Shown here: positions 39,534 to 48,110 of the stretch, piece by piece
How positions within the stretch are numbered: the stretch's first letter is position 1
Layout of the letters: every line of letters starts with the position of its first letter
DNA from: Azonexus hydrophilus DSM 23864
Lineage (GTDB): Bacteria > Pseudomonadota > Gammaproteobacteria > Burkholderiales > Rhodocyclaceae
Assembly (NCBI RefSeq): GCF_000429605.1
Contig: NZ_AUCE01000012.1
Location: 558,001-622,000, forward strand
Reading direction: 5' to 3'
DNA length: 64,000 bases
The notes under the pieces: generated by a model
What the model was told of the DNA's origin: nothing
The model's database searches: none
What the model saw: only the letters and a program-made list of their open reading frames with translations
Program-made: the position numbers and the translations under genes

Positions 39534-40529
39534 TCAGCGGGTTTTCGGGTGATCGACGACGACCAGGTAGGGCGTCAGCGTGCGGATGCGCAGGCCGGGG
39601 AAGTTGTTGATGAGCAGTTGCAGGGCGCGGTCGGTATCGTCGAGCGGTAGCACGGCAGAAACGTGCAGGCCGGCGAGTGCTGCGGCATCGTAGCGGATCA
39701 CGCCAGGGCGGTGCCGGGCGAGTTGCTCGAGAACCTTGCCCAGCGGCTCGTTGCGGACGACCAGCTGGTGCCGCTGCCAGGCGGTTTCGAGCAGCTCGCC
39801 GTCGACCGCGGCCAGTTCGCCGGCGTCGTCGCTGCCGAAGCGCAGGCGCTGGCCTGCGCCGACGACGAGCGGCCGGGGCTGGCCGTCGATGCTGACCTCG
39901 ACGCGCGACTCGATCATGCTGAGCACGGTCGCGTCGGCCTCGCGGCTGACCAGGAAGCGCGTGCCCAGCGCGCGGATGCTGCCGTGCGCGGTGCTGACCA
40001 CGAAGGGGCGGTCGCGGTCGGGGACGACGTCGACCAGGATTTCGCCGCGCAGCAGCGCGATGGTGCGGGTTTTTGCGTCGAATTCGAGGTTGACCGCGGA
40101 ATTGCCGTTGAGCGACAGCCGGCTGCCGTCGGCCAGCCGCTGGTCGATCCATTCGCCGCTGCCGGTGCGCAGGTCGGCGAGCAGCACCGTTGGTGGTGCT
40201 GATTGCAGCGCCAGCCAGCCGGGCAGTAGGAGGGCCGCACCCAGGGCCAGGGCGGCGACGATACGGCGCGGTGAAGATTGTGCTCGGAGGGTGCGTAAGG
40301 CTTGCCGGGCCGGGATCTGGCTGCCTCTGTCGCGGATGTGGTCGAGCTGGCCGATCAGCGCTTCAAGTCGGGCTGCCGCAGCGGCGTGGCGCGGATCAGC
40401 CTGTTTCCAGGCGGTGAAGCCGGCTTCGGCTGTGCGTCGCTCATCCGGGTCGTCGGCGGACAGGCGGACAATCCAGTCGGCAGCCTGGGCGGCCAGGGTT
40501 TCCGGCGTGTTCGGCAGGCGGCTGTTCAC
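39534..40529 (-). CDS. fecR: FecR-family anti-sigma/sigma-regulating membrane protein
   Basis: A 331-residue single-pass inner-membrane protein. The N-terminal DUF4880 region (AADWIVRLSADDPDERR) faces the cytoplasm, a membrane helix lies near residues 89-107, then a FecR domain (LADGSRLSLNGNSAV, RGEILVDV, RALGTRFLV) and a C-terminal STN-like domain in the periplasm. It relays ligand binding at the receptor to the FecI-type sigma factor. A GTG start overlaps the fecI stop (GTGA). Confidence 0.93.
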   Translation of the reverse strand: MNSRLPNTPETLAAQAADWIVRLSADDPDERRTAEAGFTAWKQADPRHAAAAARLEALIGQLDHIRDRGSQIPARQALRTLRAQSSPRRIVAALALGAALLLPGWLALQSAPPTVLLADLRTGSGEWIDQRLADGSRLSLNGNSAVNLEFDAKTRTIALLRGEILVDVVPDRDRPFVVSTAHGSIRALGTRFLVSREADATVLSMIESRVEVSIDGQPRPLVVGAGQRLRFGSDDAGELAAVDGELLETAWQRHQLVVRNEPLGKVLEQLARHRPGVIRYDAAALAGLHVSAVLPLDDTDRALQLLINNFPGLRIRTLTPYLVVVDHPKTR

Positions 40530-41038
40530 GCGGGATCAGCCGGGGCGCAGGCGACCAGGCACTGAACCAGGTACTTGCGCACCATGCGTGGACCGACGCC
40601 GAGGCGTTCGCCGATCTCGGCGTGCGTCAGTCCGTCCAGGTAGTGCAGCAGGAAAGCTTCGCCGGCCTTGGCCGGAACCGTTTCGAGGGCGGCGGCGATC
40701 TGCGCCAGCGCCTCGGCGGCGAGCAATTGTTCTTCCGGCGAGGCGAAGCCGGCGAGCGGGTCGGTCAGTGCCGCCAGTTCGTTGAGCCATGCCTGCTCGA
40801 TGGCGTTGCGGCGGGCCCGGTCAATGATCAGGCGGTTGGCGGTGGTGGTCAGCCAGGCACGCGGCTCGCACAGCGCGAGCAGCACGTCGCGCGAGCCGAT
40901 CAGGCGGAGGAAGGTGTCCTGGGCGACGTCGGCGGCATGCTCCGGGCAGCCAAGCTTGCGCCGCAACCAGCCGTGCAGCCAGCCATGGTGGCTGGCGTAT
41001 AGCTGGTGCAGCGGATCCGGGCTGGTAGCAGCGGACAT
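40526..41038 (-). CDS. fecI: FecI-type ECF sigma factor
   Basis: A 170-residue extracytoplasmic-function sigma factor of the iron-starvation group. Region 2 (ADVAQDTFLRLIG, PRAWLTTTANRLIIDRARR) and region 4 (LLHYLDGLTHAEIGERLGVG) are intact. It should direct transcription of the downstream receptor gene when the receptor is occupied. The gene starts 10 bp after feoA, which suggests that the feoB-feoA transcript reads into it and places it under the same iron control. Confidence 0.94.
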   Translation of the reverse strand: MSAATSPDPLHQLYASHHGWLHGWLRRKLGCPEHAADVAQDTFLRLIGSRDVLLALCEPRAWLTTTANRLIIDRARRNAIEQAWLNELAALTDPLAGFASPEEQLLAAEALAQIAAALETVPAKAGEAFLLHYLDGLTHAEIGERLGVGPRMVRKYLVQCLVACAPADPA

Positions 41039-41048
41039 CGCCCGGGGC

Positions 41049-41291
41049 TCAGCTGACGACCCAGATGTGGCGGGCGACCGCGTGTTCGAGCGCGAGCTCG
41101 ACCTGGTCGGCGAGGATCACCGTCATCGGTTTTTGCTGGAGCACCTTGAGCGACTGCGTTTCGGCCAGACCGTAGGCGGTCAGCTGCTCGCGCTGGAGCG
41201 GGTCGATCTCGTCGCCCAGCCCGGCGAGGCGGACTTCGCTGCCGGGGGCGATGAAAGCGAGGGGAAGGCGGGCTTCGTTGTGTTGGCTCAT
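41049..41291 (-). CDS. feoA: ferrous iron transport protein A
   Basis: An 80-residue SH3-like cytosolic protein of the FeoA family (LAFIAPGSEVRLAGLGD, LTAYGLAETQSLKVLQQKP, LEHAVARHIWV), thought to support FeoB. It lies 7 bp after feoB rather than before it, the reverse of the usual order. The gene sits between feoB and fecI in a continuous minus-strand series. Confidence 0.9.
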   Translation of the reverse strand: MSQHNEARLPLAFIAPGSEVRLAGLGDEIDPLQREQLTAYGLAETQSLKVLQQKPMTVILADQVELALEHAVARHIWVVS

Positions 41292-41298
41292 GGTCGTC

Positions 41299-43239
41299 TT
41301 ACCAGAGGGCGCGCAGGGCGAGGTTGAACAGGCCGCCGATGAAGAAGGCGAAGGGAACGATGATCGCGACCATGGCGACGGCGGTCTTCATGCCGCGTTC
41401 CTTGACCATCATCAGCAGGCTGGCGAAGCAGGGGATGAACAGCGTGATCGTGATCATGCCGACGATGGCCTGGATCGGGTCGAGGGCATCGGCCATGGCG
41501 AACAGGCCGGTGGCGCCGAAGTCGCGGCGCAGGAAACCCATGACGAAGGCAGCCGAGGCTTCCTTGGGCAGGCCGAGCCAGCCGCTGACCAGCGGTTCGC
41601 CGGCTTCGATGATGGCCGGCAGGATGCCGACCTTGTCGAGTGCGAACATCAGGAAGGTGCCGATCAGGAACAGCGGGATGACTTCGATCAGGTACCACTT
41701 GAGGCGGCCGGCGGTCTTCTTGACGACGTTGCCGGCGATCGGCAGGCGCATCGGCGGCAGTTCGGTGACCAGGGGGATGCGCCGGCCGGGGATCAGCTTG
41801 GCGGCGAGGAAGCCGGCGAGCAGCAGGACGCCGACCATGGCCAGGGTCCAGATGAGTACGGCAGAAAACGACACGCCGCCAAGCATGCCGAGGACGACGC
41901 CGAGCTGGGCCGAGCAGGGAATCGCCAGCGCCAGCAGGAAGACGGTGATCAGGCGTTCGCGCGGCGAATGCAGGATGCGCGTGGTCAGCGTCGCCATCGT
42001 CACGCAGCCGAGGCCGAGGACCATCGGCAGCACGGCGCGGCCGTTGAGGCCGATTGCCGCGAACAGGCGGTTGGCGATCACCGACAGGCGCGGCAGGTAG
42101 CCGGAATCCTCGAGCACGCCGAAGGCGATGAAGAAGGTGGTGACGATCGGCAGGATCAGCGCCAGCGCGTAGGTCATGCCCATCGTCCACAGGCCGTAGT
42201 CGCCGACCAGCAGTTCGCTGAGCAGGCCTTCGCCGAACCAGCCCTGGACCAGCCCGGTGAAGCCGGGGTTGAGGATGCCTTCGAAAAGGTCTTCCTCAAG
42301 CAGGCCGACCAGCGTCGTCGCGCCGAAGACGCCGACGAACTGGTACACCGCGTAGAGCACGGCGAGCAGGATGGGAATGCCCCACAGCGGATGGACGACG
42401 GCCTGGCCGATGCGCTGCGAGAGCAGCGGGCTGCTGTTGACGGCGCGGCGGGTGACGGTGGCGGCCAGTGCGTCGGCGGCTTCGGTGCGCTCGCGGGCGA
42501 GCAGGCCGGGCAGATCGCCCGGTGCACGGTCGACGGCATTTTTGCGCAGATTGTCGAGTTGACCGTAAGCGTCGCCGGCGTGTTCGCGCAGCCAGCCTTC
42601 GACTTCGCTGTCGTTGCCGAGGAAGAGGATGGCCAGGCCGCGTGCCGCCAGGCGCGGGTGCGGTGCGTGTTCGGTGATGGCGGCGGCGAGCGCCTCGATG
42701 TCGGCTTCGCGGGCCGGGTCGTAGCGCAGCATGCGGTCGGCGACGCCGGCGCGGGCGACGCTGCCGGTCAGCTCGCCGATGCCTTCGCCGCCGGTGGCGA
42801 CGGTGGCCAGCACCGGAATCGCCAGTTGTTCGGCGAGCGCCGGGATGTCGACGGTGACGCCGCGCGCGGTCGCCTCGTCGTGCATGTTCAGGGCCAGCAC
42901 CATGGGGACGCCGAGTTCGGCGAGCAGCGCGGTCAGGGTCAGCGTCCGGCGCAGGTTCTTGGCGTCGCCGACCTGGACCAGGCAGCGGCTCGACTCGTTG
43001 AGCAGCGCGCGCATGGTCGCCCGCTCGTCGTCGCTGCGCGACGGCAGCGCGAGCACGCCCGGCGTGTCGAGCAGCGCCGCCTGAGGATCGAAGCGGGCGC
43101 TGGCGCGGGTCACTTCGACGGTGGTCCCGGGATAGTTCGAGACGTTGACGTAGGCGCCGGTCAGGCGGTGGAAGAGGACGGACTTGCCGACGTTGGGGTG
43201 GCCGACCAGAAGGATGGCGTTGGCGGTGGTGGCGTTCAT
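41299..43239 (-). CDS. feoB: ferrous iron transporter B
   Basis: Inner-membrane Fe(II) transporter of 646 residues. The N-terminal G domain has G1 GHPNVGKS (family GNPNSGKT), a G2 threonine within the YPGTTVEVT stretch, G3 DTPG and G4 NMHD; a helical spacer follows, then about ten membrane helices with two Gate repeats. It is shorter than E. coli FeoB (773 residues), mostly through a short cytosolic linker and a missing C-terminal tail, but no key motif is absent. It would supply ferrous iron under low oxygen. It is preceded by the TlpA-like gene with a 12-bp gap. Confidence 0.95.
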   Translation of the reverse strand: MNATTANAILLVGHPNVGKSVLFHRLTGAYVNVSNYPGTTVEVTRASARFDPQAALLDTPGVLALPSRSDDERATMRALLNESSRCLVQVGDAKNLRRTLTLTALLAELGVPMVLALNMHDEATARGVTVDIPALAEQLAIPVLATVATGGEGIGELTGSVARAGVADRMLRYDPAREADIEALAAAITEHAPHPRLAARGLAILFLGNDSEVEGWLREHAGDAYGQLDNLRKNAVDRAPGDLPGLLARERTEAADALAATVTRRAVNSSPLLSQRIGQAVVHPLWGIPILLAVLYAVYQFVGVFGATTLVGLLEEDLFEGILNPGFTGLVQGWFGEGLLSELLVGDYGLWTMGMTYALALILPIVTTFFIAFGVLEDSGYLPRLSVIANRLFAAIGLNGRAVLPMVLGLGCVTMATLTTRILHSPRERLITVFLLALAIPCSAQLGVVLGMLGGVSFSAVLIWTLAMVGVLLLAGFLAAKLIPGRRIPLVTELPPMRLPIAGNVVKKTAGRLKWYLIEVIPLFLIGTFLMFALDKVGILPAIIEAGEPLVSGWLGLPKEASAAFVMGFLRRDFGATGLFAMADALDPIQAIVGMITITLFIPCFASLLMMVKERGMKTAVAMVAIIVPFAFFIGGLFNLALRALW

Positions 43240-43251
43240 GGACTTCCCGGT

Positions 43252-43749
43252 TCAGGTTTTGCCGCAGGTGGCCAGCGCTTCGGCCAGCCAGCGGCGGTTG
43301 ATTTCACCAGTGTGCTGCGCGCAGGCGCGGCGATCGGTGTCGAGGATGACGGTGTGGGGCAGGGCGCCGGCGCGGTTACCGAAGCGGGCGAGCAGCCCGC
43401 GCGGTTCGCCCGGACCGTGCAAGGAGAGCAGCGGCGGTTGCAGCGCCGCCTGGATGGCGGCTGGTGCGGCGGCGGTTTCGGCCGGGCGCTGCAGGGCGAC
43501 GGTGATCACGCGCACCCGGCCGGCGCGGGCGAGGGCGGCAAGCTCGGGCATTTCGCGGACGCAGGGTGGGCAGTCAGCGCGCCAGAAGTTGATGACCGTC
43601 GGCTGTGCCGGCAGCGACGCCAGGGTGACGAAGCGGTGGCCGTCGGAAAGTTCGAAGTCGAGCGCTGCCTTGGCGACCGACGGGGGATCGGTCGCCAAGG
43701 CTGTGCTGGTCTGGGCAAGCAGGCTGAGAATGAGGGCAAGTCGCCGCAT
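43252..43749 (-). CDS. TlpA-like periplasmic thiol-disulfide protein
   Basis: A 165-residue thioredoxin-fold protein with a signal peptide (MRRLALILSLLAQTSTALA) and the active-site motif WRADCPPCVREMP (Cys60, Cys63). The cis-Pro segment GALPHTVILD is present. It is likely periplasmic and kept reduced by DsbD/CcdA or acting as an oxidase. The ATG at 43749 overlaps the stop of the upstream TonB receptor gene (a GTG three bases earlier is possible). That receptor has a CxxC pair in its plug, so it is a candidate redox partner. Confidence 0.9.
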   Translation of the reverse strand: MRRLALILSLLAQTSTALATDPPSVAKAALDFELSDGHRFVTLASLPAQPTVINFWRADCPPCVREMPELAALARAGRVRVITVALQRPAETAAAPAAIQAALQPPLLSLHGPGEPRGLLARFGNRAGALPHTVILDTDRRACAQHTGEINRRWLAEALATCGKT

Positions 43750-45908
43750 CACAGGGCCAGTTTTACGCCGCCGTAGACGAAGCGGCCACGATTCGGGCCC
43801 CAGATCTGGGTGACATCGTAATTGCCGGCCCCATCGACCCAGAGCATGCTTTCCTTGTCCGACTGCTTGAAGTCGGTCAGGTTGTCGACGCCGAGGAACA
43901 GCGACCAGCGCTTGTCGAGCCGGTATTCACCGCGCAAATCGATGGTCCAATAGTCCGGACTCTTGTCCATCTTGCGCGTGCCGTCGAAGTTGTAGCGCGG
44001 CGTGTTGGCGTAGTCGTAGAACTTCTTCAGGTCCATCGGGCCGGTCCAGGTACCGCGGATCATCCCGGTCCAGGGGCCGCTCTCGTAGTCGAGGCGCAGG
44101 TAGGCGCGGGTTTCCGGACGGGCGAAGGCGAGCGTGCCGGGCTCCGAGAAACGATAGCTGAAGCGTTCGGCAGCGACGGTGGTTTCCAGTGTCGGCGTCA
44201 GCTTGTAGGTCAGCGTGATGTCGCCGCCGATGACCGTGACTGGCTTCTTGGCCGAGGTAAACAAGGTGATGGGGGCCCCCGAAACCGGGTCGGTGGCCCC
44301 GGAGTCGATCATCGCCATGTTCTTGATCTTGTTGTAATTCAGCGAACTGACCCAGGCCAGACGATCCCCGGCGTACGAGAGGGCGTAGGACGCATTGTCG
44401 GAAATCTCGGCCTTGTCGATGTCGCGGACGATGCGCGAGGTATCGAGAATGCCGTGATCCTGTTCGAAGAACGAGGTCGGTGCCCGGAAGCCACGGCCTA
44501 CCGCGAAGCGGCTGTTCAGTTCGTGGCTGTGGTTCCACAGCACGTTGAAGCGCGGGCTGGTGATGCCGCCGAAAATGTTGTGGTCGTCGTAGCGAACCGA
44601 ACCGTTCACCTCGACGACACCGTCGAGGAAGGCGTGGTAGGCCTGCAGGAACAAGCCCGGGGTTTTGTACTTGTAGTCGTCGATACCGTCGTTGGGCGTG
44701 CCGTCGGCCATTGCGCCCTTGCTCTTCAGGTCTTCGTAGCGGTAGGTGACGCCGCCGGTCACCAGCGTGGCGCCGATCGGCTGCTGGGTGCTGGCTTCCA
44801 GGTAGTACTGGGTCTGCTCGGCCTTGTAGATTGCATGTTCGTAGTAGGAGTCCTGCTTGTGCTTGGCCAGGCCGACGGCGAAACGCAAGCTGCCGTCGCC
44901 GAGCTTGTGCGTGGCGCTGGAGATGAACTGCTGGCGGTCGGTGAAAATGATTTCCGACATGCCGCCCAGACCGTCGTCGTAATTGCGAATGCCACCGGCT
45001 GCCACATCGTCCGGATGGTCGCCAATGAAACCGCTGCCATCACTGTCGAAACCATCCACCGTCACCCAGCCGGCATTGCTTGGCGAGCCATTCTTGCCTT
45101 TGCTCCACAGGAAGGGGTTGCCGCTTTGGTCGGCCTTGACCTTCGCGTAGTCATCGCCCATGGCGCCGCCCATGCGTTTTTCGTCGACGATGTCCAGGCG
45201 CCCCTTGATGCTGAATCCGCCCACATCATCGAGGAAGAAGCCGATGCCACCAAGGTTGCGCTTGAAGCCGGTGTATTCGGAAACCTTGTTGCCATCGGCG
45301 TCGACTGAGTCGTGGCCGTTGTGATTGAAATTGGCGGTCAGGGCGCCCCCCTGGAAGACCTTGGCGCCGAACAGGTCGGTATTGATGTGGCCGTAGGAGC
45401 CGAATTGCTGGACGCCGATGAACTCGTCCTTGGTCGGGCGGCGGGTGACCATGTTGACCGAACCGGCCAGCGCTTCCGGCGCAATCAGGCTGGTACCGGC
45501 GCCGCGGGAAATATCGATGCGCTCGACACCGCCGAGGCTGACGCTGTCCAGACCGTAGGCGGTGGACACCGACGAGAAGATCGGGATGCTGTCGATCAGC
45601 AGCGTGGTGTAGCGACCCGGCAGGTTGTTGAGCACGACGTTGCGCACGTTGCAGATCGAGCATTCGGTCTGCACCGAGATACCTGGACGTTTGTCGAGTG
45701 CTTCGGTCAGCATCGTGGCGCCGGTCTTTTCCAGTTCGCGTGCGCCGAGTGATTCGGTGGCGATGATTTCATCACGCAGCACCGGCTTGGCACCCACGGT
45801 CTTGCCGGATGAAACGGTGATTTCGCTCAACTGCTTGTCGGCGAGCGCCGGGCCGGCGAAGGCGAGCATGATCGCGAGGCTGAGTGGCTTCGGGTCGACG
45901 TGCTGCAT
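43749..45908 (-). CDS. TonB-dependent receptor with a CxxC pair in the plug
   Basis: An outer-membrane receptor of 719 residues. Signal peptide (about 1-23), TonB-box region, plug with LDKRPGISVQ, TECSICNVRN (Cys83, Cys86), LPGRYTTLLIDSIPIF and RGAGTSLIAPEALAGSVN, then a barrel ending in YGGVKLAL. No STN domain. It is encoded in one run with exbD-exbB-tonB upstream and a TlpA-like protein and feoBA downstream, so it is probably the main client of this TonB system. Metal (iron or copper) import is expected; the ligand is unknown. The CxxC pair in the plug is unusual among TonB receptors. Confidence 0.92.
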   Translation of the reverse strand: MQHVDPKPLSLAIMLAFAGPALADKQLSEITVSSGKTVGAKPVLRDEIIATESLGARELEKTGATMLTEALDKRPGISVQTECSICNVRNVVLNNLPGRYTTLLIDSIPIFSSVSTAYGLDSVSLGGVERIDISRGAGTSLIAPEALAGSVNMVTRRPTKDEFIGVQQFGSYGHINTDLFGAKVFQGGALTANFNHNGHDSVDADGNKVSEYTGFKRNLGGIGFFLDDVGGFSIKGRLDIVDEKRMGGAMGDDYAKVKADQSGNPFLWSKGKNGSPSNAGWVTVDGFDSDGSGFIGDHPDDVAAGGIRNYDDGLGGMSEIIFTDRQQFISSATHKLGDGSLRFAVGLAKHKQDSYYEHAIYKAEQTQYYLEASTQQPIGATLVTGGVTYRYEDLKSKGAMADGTPNDGIDDYKYKTPGLFLQAYHAFLDGVVEVNGSVRYDDHNIFGGITSPRFNVLWNHSHELNSRFAVGRGFRAPTSFFEQDHGILDTSRIVRDIDKAEISDNASYALSYAGDRLAWVSSLNYNKIKNMAMIDSGATDPVSGAPITLFTSAKKPVTVIGGDITLTYKLTPTLETTVAAERFSYRFSEPGTLAFARPETRAYLRLDYESGPWTGMIRGTWTGPMDLKKFYDYANTPRYNFDGTRKMDKSPDYWTIDLRGEYRLDKRWSLFLGVDNLTDFKQSDKESMLWVDGAGNYDVTQIWGPNRGRFVYGGVKLAL

Positions 45909-45932
45909 GATGAACTCCCTGAGTTTTTTTGT

Positions 45933-46355
45933 TTATTCGTTGTTGCCGGGTTGGGTGACGAAGCCGATCTTGCTCAGTCCCGCCCGGCGTGCTGCACTCA
46001 TGGTTTCGGCGACGGCTTCGTAACGGCTGTCGCGGTCAGCCTTGAGGTGCAGTTCGACGTTGGCGTCCTGGCTGACCGCGTCGCGGAAACGGGTTTCCAG
46101 CGTTGCCGCATCGACCGGTTCGCTACCGATGAACACCTTGTTGTCGGCGGTGATCGCCACCTGCAGGGTCATCGGTTTTTCCGGGGTGGGCGTGCTTGAA
46201 GCGCGCGGCAGGTCGACCTTGACCGAGTGCGTCATCAGCGGTGCGGTGATCATGAAGATGATCAGCAGCACCAGCATCACGTCGATCAGCGGGACCATGT
46301 TGATTTCGGCGGTCGGCATCTGGTTGCCGCCGTTACTGAAGGTTCCGATGCCCAT
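45933..46355 (-). CDS. exbD: ExbD component of the TonB energy-transducing complex
   Basis: A 140-residue inner-membrane protein with one N-terminal helix that carries the proton-path Asp25 in MVPLIDVMLVLLIIFM and a periplasmic peptidoglycan-binding-like domain. The start at 46355 lies 1 bp after exbB, and longer open sequence upstream is inside exbB. With ExbB it harvests the proton gradient to power TonB for the three receptors in the window. Confidence 0.94.
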   Translation of the reverse strand: MGIGTFSNGGNQMPTAEINMVPLIDVMLVLLIIFMITAPLMTHSVKVDLPRASSTPTPEKPMTLQVAITADNKVFIGSEPVDAATLETRFRDAVSQDANVELHLKADRDSRYEAVAETMSAARRAGLSKIGFVTQPGNNE

Positions 46356-46356
46356 C

Positions 46357-47103
46357 TCAGACAGCTCCGGCAGCGGCGCGGGCACGCATCGGGTGGATCT
46401 GGGCGCTATTGGCGACCAGCGGCTTGCCGATGGTGAAGAAGGCGTGCAGATCGTGGGCAAAGGCGTCGAGGTCGGCGAAGATGACGCGGTTGGCGCGGGT
46501 GAAAGTGTTGTAGGCAAACACGGCCGGCAGTGCGACGGCCAGGCCGGCGGCGGTCATGATCAGCGCTTCGCCGACCGGGCCGGCGATTTTTTCCAGCGCG
46601 GCCTGGCCGGTCATGCCGATGGCGACCAGCGCGTGGTAGATGCCCCAGACGGTGCCGAACAGGCCGACGAAGGGGGCGGTGGCGCCGGTCGTGGCGAGGA
46701 AGGTCAGGCCGTTTTCCATGCCGGCCTGAGTGGTCGACAGTTGCTGCCGCAGGGCACGTTCCATCTGCTCGGACGGATCAAACTGGGAAACCAGGCGACC
46801 GGTAACGGCTTCGCAGTCGTGATTGCAGCAGTTGGCCTGGCTGGCCAGTTGCGCGTAGGGGCTGTCTTCACCGGCCTCGCGCAGTTTTTCGATGCCTTCG
46901 GCGACGCTGCTGGCGGCCCAGAATGCGGGTACGGCACGGGCTGCCTTGCGCAGACGCCACCAGTCCCAGGCCTTGGCCAGGATCAGGTACCAGCTGGCGA
47001 TCGACATGGCGACAATCACGATGGCGACCGAGTGGGAAACGGTATCGCCTTGGGCCCATAGATGGGCGAGCCCGAAGACGTTTTCTTGTGCGCTTTCCTG
47101 CAT
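46357..47103 (-). CDS. exbB: ExbB component of the TonB energy-transducing complex
   Basis: A 248-residue MotA/TolQ/ExbB-family protein with three membrane helices: one N-terminal (SHSVAIVIVAMSIASWYLI) and two in the conserved channel region (ATTGATAPFVGLFGTVWGIY and AAGLAVALPAVFAYN). A cytoplasmic loop contains an uncommon CCNHDC cluster (residues about 92-97), which could bind metal or form disulfides. It is flanked by tonB (2-bp gap) and exbD (1-bp gap). Confidence 0.94.
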   Translation of the reverse strand: MQESAQENVFGLAHLWAQGDTVSHSVAIVIVAMSIASWYLILAKAWDWWRLRKAARAVPAFWAASSVAEGIEKLREAGEDSPYAQLASQANCCNHDCEAVTGRLVSQFDPSEQMERALRQQLSTTQAGMENGLTFLATTGATAPFVGLFGTVWGIYHALVAIGMTGQAALEKIAGPVGEALIMTAAGLAVALPAVFAYNTFTRANRVIFADLDAFAHDLHAFFTIGKPLVANSAQIHPMRARAAAGAV

Positions 47104-47105
47104 TG

Positions 47106-47753
47106 CTATTGCTCCAGTTTGAAAATGATGGGGACCAGGACGAAACTCTGAACGGCGACATCGCCGCGCTTGGCCGGAATGAATCGCCAGTTGCGTACGG
47201 TCTTCAATGCCGACTCGTCCAGGCGACTACTGCCAGAAGAGGTGCGTACCTCGACGCTGTCGGCCGTGCCTTGTGGATTGACCGAAACGCGCAGCATGAC
47301 CTTGCCTTCCTCGCCCATGCGTCGCGATAGCGGCGGATACGGGGGGGGCGGGTTGCGCAGGTAGTCGGCGTCGAAGCGGGCTTGACTGATTGCCGGGGCC
47401 GTTGGCGCCGGGGCTGGCGGCGTGGGTTCGGCGACCTGAGGCGTGGCGACCGGGGCGTTGTCGGCTGGCGCTGTGCTGGCGGTGGTTTCTAGGACTGGGG
47501 CCGGTGTCTTGGGTTGGGGTAGCGGCTTGCGCACCACAGGTTCGGGCTTGGCCATCGGCAACGGCTTGGCCTCGGGCGGCGCTTCGATTTGCGGTGCCGG
47601 CAGCAGGTCGACGATCAGTGGCATTTCCATGATCTGTGGCGCCATGGTCTTGGCGGCCAGGGCCAGCAACAGGGCGCCGGCGTGGAGGCCGATGACGATG
47701 GTCAGCAGGCTGCTGCGGCGGCTGGTCGATGGAGGAGATAAAGCGTAACTCAT
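47106..47753 (-). CDS. tonB: TonB protein
   Basis: A 215-residue energy transducer: N-terminal membrane anchor (LLTIVIGLHAGALLLALAAK), a Pro-rich periplasmic spacer (about residues 50-125, many PxP and KP repeats) and the C-terminal TonB domain (YPPLSRRMGEEGKVMLRVSV, LDESALKTVRNWRFIPAKRG). It contacts the TonB boxes of the receptors. A GCCAGC-rich element lies 44-74 nt upstream of the ATG in the gap after hemP. Confidence 0.94.
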   Translation of the reverse strand: MSYALSPPSTSRRSSLLTIVIGLHAGALLLALAAKTMAPQIMEMPLIVDLLPAPQIEAPPEAKPLPMAKPEPVVRKPLPQPKTPAPVLETTASTAPADNAPVATPQVAEPTPPAPAPTAPAISQARFDADYLRNPPPPYPPLSRRMGEEGKVMLRVSVNPQGTADSVEVRTSSGSSRLDESALKTVRNWRFIPAKRGDVAVQSFVLVPIIFKLEQ

Positions 47754-47796
47754 GGCGTTTGTTCGGTTGGTTCCGCGCCCGCCAGGAAAAAACCCT

Positions 47797-47827
47797 TGGC
47801 TTGCTGGCCGGGAGGCGCGCTGGCTAC
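47797..47827 (-). repeat. GCCAGC-rich leader element, copy E (rearranged)
   Basis: The minus strand reads GTAGCCAGC, a G/C-rich spacer, then GGCCAGCAAGCCA, containing the GCAAGCC and GCCAGC modules of the other copies in a different order. It lies between hemP and tonB. Confidence 0.45.
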
Positions 47828-47855
47828 GGGAAAGGTCTTACAACGGAGAGAAAAA

Positions 47856-48035
47856 CTATTTGGTCAGGATCAGCTTGTTTTCGCGGGTCACGCGCAACAG
47901 ATAACGCTGGCCTGCGTGTTCGATTTCGACGGTATTGGCACCTTGCAGAATCTGCCCGCTATCCACGCGCGGCAGGGAGGCGTTGCTTGCTGGCAGGGGG
48001 CTGGCATCTGGGGCGGGTTTCGGCGGGGTGTTCAT
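47856..48035 (-). CDS. hemP: HemP family protein
   Basis: A 59-residue protein ending in the HemP signature (RVDSGQILQGANTVEIEHAG, then YLLRVTRENKLILTK). HemP/HmuP proteins act in regulation of haem or iron uptake genes in several proteobacteria. The ATG at 48035 gives the usual length; a TTG at 48065 would add 10 residues without a ribosome site. A Fur-like box at 48075-48105 lies just upstream, and tonB-exbB-exbD follow, so it leads the iron transport operon. Confidence 0.88.
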   Translation of the reverse strand: MNTPPKPAPDASPLPASNASLPRVDSGQILQGANTVEIEHAGQRYLLRVTRENKLILTK

Positions 48036-48074
48036 GTGTTTCTTATGTAACTTGAATGTCTCCAATTGTAACTA

Positions 48075-48105
48075 AACGAGAACGATTGTCAATAATATTC
48101 GTATT
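48075..48105. promoter_or_regulatory. Fur-like box upstream of hemP
   Basis: The AT-rich stretch contains AACGAGAACGATTGTCAATA and ATATTCGTATT, resembling tandem GATAAT-type Fur hexamers and sharing AACGAGAAC with the box at 49403. Confidence 0.65.
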
Positions 48106-48110
48106 GAAGT

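Noticed and set aside
41251..43776. 841-codon open frame opposite feoB
   Set aside because: Low-complexity Glu/Gln/Gly/Asp-rich translation with no fold; it is the complement of feoB.
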